Assembly (NCBI RefSeq): GCF_003663885.1
Contig: NZ_RCCE01000003.1
Span: forward strand, 641,114 to 705,113
Direction of reading: 5' to 3'
Source: Litoreibacter meonggei
GTDB taxonomy: Bacteria; Pseudomonadota; Alphaproteobacteria; Rhodobacterales; Rhodobacteraceae
Length of the DNA stretch: 64,000 nucleotides
Of this stretch, positions 62,834-64,000 are shown piece by piece (positions within the stretch are counted from its first letter, which is position 1; every line of letters starts with the position of its first letter). The notes below the pieces were generated by a model, which saw nothing but the letters and a program-made list of their open reading frames with translations, was not told the origin of the DNA and did no database searches. The position numbers were made by a program, and so were the translations under genes.

Positions 62834-63790
62834 ATGCTAGCAATCCTTGCGGTTACATTTCCAATCTACTTTGTCATTCTGTTGGGCTATGTGGCCGTTC
62901 GGACGGGATATTCACCGGCAGATACGATCAATGCACTCAGCCAGTTCACTGTCAGGATTTGCCTGCCAGCTCTAATATTCAGCGCGCTTACCACGTCAGG
63001 GACAGGTGAAGCCTTAAATTGGGGCATCATCATAGGGTATCTTATTGCGTCATTGCTTGCGCTGTTTTTCGGATACGTAATCATGCGCCGCATGTTTCAG
63101 GAAAAATCGCCAGCGGCATGGATACACAGCTTGGCGATCTCAAATTCCAACAGCGGGTTCATCGGTTTTGCTATCGCAAGCATGGTCTTTCCAGACATCG
63201 CTTTGCCGGTCCTTGCTTGGATCATGATCGTTGAGAATGCCGTGATTATCCCACTCGCCTTAGTTTCTGCCGATGTGGCGTCAGAGCACCGCACAACATT
63301 GTCAACCTCGGCCAAGCGGGCATTTCAAAGCTTTGTCCGAAATCCACTTGTTCTTGCGATTTTCGCCGCTTTGATTGTTCGAGGTATCGGTTTGCCGCTG
63401 CCAAAACCAGTGATCTCGACAATCCAAATGCTTGCTTCGGTTGCGCCTGTAATCGCCCTGTTTGTTGTTGGTGGAATTGTTGCACGCTTTAGCCTCAGTT
63501 TACATTGGCGCAGGACAACGGCCATCAGCTTTGGCAAGTTGATCGTTCACCCCACGCTTGTTTATGCTCTGCTTTCATTATGGCCGGGATTGGGACAGGA
63601 ATTTGTCATGACAGCTGTGCTGTTTGCTGCCGTTCCAATGCTTTCGATTTATCCAATGTTGGGGGCAAAATACGGCTCGGAACAGGTCTGCGCTACCGCG
63701 TTTATCGTCACCGTGATATTATCGTTCTTCACGATTAGTGCATTGATCTGGTGGATGGGCATCGTTGGCATTGCTTCCATAAGTGGATAA
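62834..63790 (+). CDS. AEC-family (auxin-efflux-carrier-like) permease
   Basis: 318 residues with about ten membrane helices: VTFPIYFVILLGYVAVRTGY, then ALSQFTVRICLPALIFSALT, ISNSNSGFIGFAIASMVFPD and the second half ending VLSFFTISALIWWMGIVG. AEC proteins move small organic acids such as malonate or malate. It is coupled to the TetR regulator (two-base gap), so it may import or export an aromatic-pathway acid. Confidence 0.87.
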   Translation: MLAILAVTFPIYFVILLGYVAVRTGYSPADTINALSQFTVRICLPALIFSALTTSGTGEALNWGIIIGYLIASLLALFFGYVIMRRMFQEKSPAAWIHSLAISNSNSGFIGFAIASMVFPDIALPVLAWIMIVENAVIIPLALVSADVASEHRTTLSTSAKRAFQSFVRNPLVLAIFAALIVRGIGLPLPKPVISTIQMLASVAPVIALFVVGGIVARFSLSLHWRRTTAISFGKLIVHPTLVYALLSLWPGLGQEFVMTAVLFAAVPMLSIYPMLGAKYGSEQVCATAFIVTVILSFFTISALIWWMGIVGIASISG

Positions 63791-64000
63791 CAGACTAATT
63801 TGACATAAGATGGACTATCAGTATTTTCTAATATTGTTTTACATCAGCATCTTAGAACGTTTCGATTTAACATAATGAACCTTATGCGAATTTGGACTGT
63901 CGCCGGGTGGATTCACAAACGAAGTGCAAATTCTGTATCAAAACAGAACCTTGCATGGAGAATGACAAATGGGAAGCTGTTACCCTCACCTGAGTTTGGA
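63791..64000. other. Sequence after the AEC permease to the window edge
   Basis: 210 AT-rich bases with no gene or clear hairpin. A gene starting beyond the window edge is possible. Confidence 0.3.

Noticed and set aside
1..64000. CRISPR arrays, rRNA or tRNA genes, intact insertion sequences
   Set aside because: No repeat-spacer pattern, tRNA-like cloverleaf with a T-loop, rRNA segment or transposase was found by reading.

Overview
The window reads as a chromosome or large-replicon segment of a marine alphaproteobacterium of the Rhodobacteraceae (Roseobacter group). The evidence is the lptC-lptA-lptB-hpf-ptsN block without rpoN, a short single-domain RNase D, TRAP/TTT-style and ABC scavenging systems for cyclitols and aromatic precursors, a cuyA-like sulfonate lyase, and HGGxxG/AlpA-type accessory genes. 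The name is inferred from gene content and protein style only.

Layout. (1) 1-5646: tail of a surface-polysaccharide locus (galE end, GT4, GT2, GT14-type transferases, two-part sulfotransferase). (2) 5643-10437, minus strand: housekeeping envelope block rnd, kdsD, lptC, lptA, lptB, hpf, ptsN. (3) 10819-17769: a secreted WYL-like protein, then a LysR regulator divergent from cuyA-proX-proV-proW-alpha/beta hydrolase, probably for uptake and breakdown of a sulfonated or quaternary-ammonium amino acid. (4) 17797-~22100: scar of an integrated element, with a tyrosine-integrase C-terminal fragment, an orphan gene, an AlpA-type HTH, a replication-initiator-like HTH protein and a HGGxxG pair.

(5) 22129-49871: a large cyclitol island. 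The first part (22.1-31.6 kb) has a creatininase-family hydrolase, aldo/keto reductase, LacI, sterol-desaturase-family hydroxylase, a sugar ABC importer, a MocA/IolG-type dehydrogenase, a MocC-type isomerase and a MocE Rieske ferredoxin. The second part (31.7-45.4 kb) has LacI, an IolI-type isomerase, an IbpA/MocB-type ABC importer, two Gfo/Idh dehydrogenases (the first frameshifted), the fused iolC kinase-aldolase, iolD, iolE, iolB and another LacI. The third part (45.5-49.9 kb) has mocD-mocE-mocF (di-iron oxygenase, Rieske ferredoxin, reductase), an unusual PanB paralogue and purU. Together they suggest oxidative O-demethylation of methylated inositols, folate-linked disposal of the released C1 unit, and canonical inositol degradation, with a possible second hydrolytic ring-opening route.

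(6) 49868-62831: a tightly overlapping minus-strand operon for quinate/shikimate degradation through protocatechuate (tctCBA importer, aroE, quiC, pcaC, pcaH, pcaG, BKACE, CoA-transferase A/B, pcaD, pcaB, aroQ) controlled by a divergent TetR regulator. The end of the beta-ketoadipate branch carries a beta-keto-acid cleavage enzyme and a SCOT-type CoA transferase and no pcaF thiolase. (7) 62834-63790: an AEC-family permease. No rRNA, tRNA, CRISPR array or intact insertion sequence was seen.
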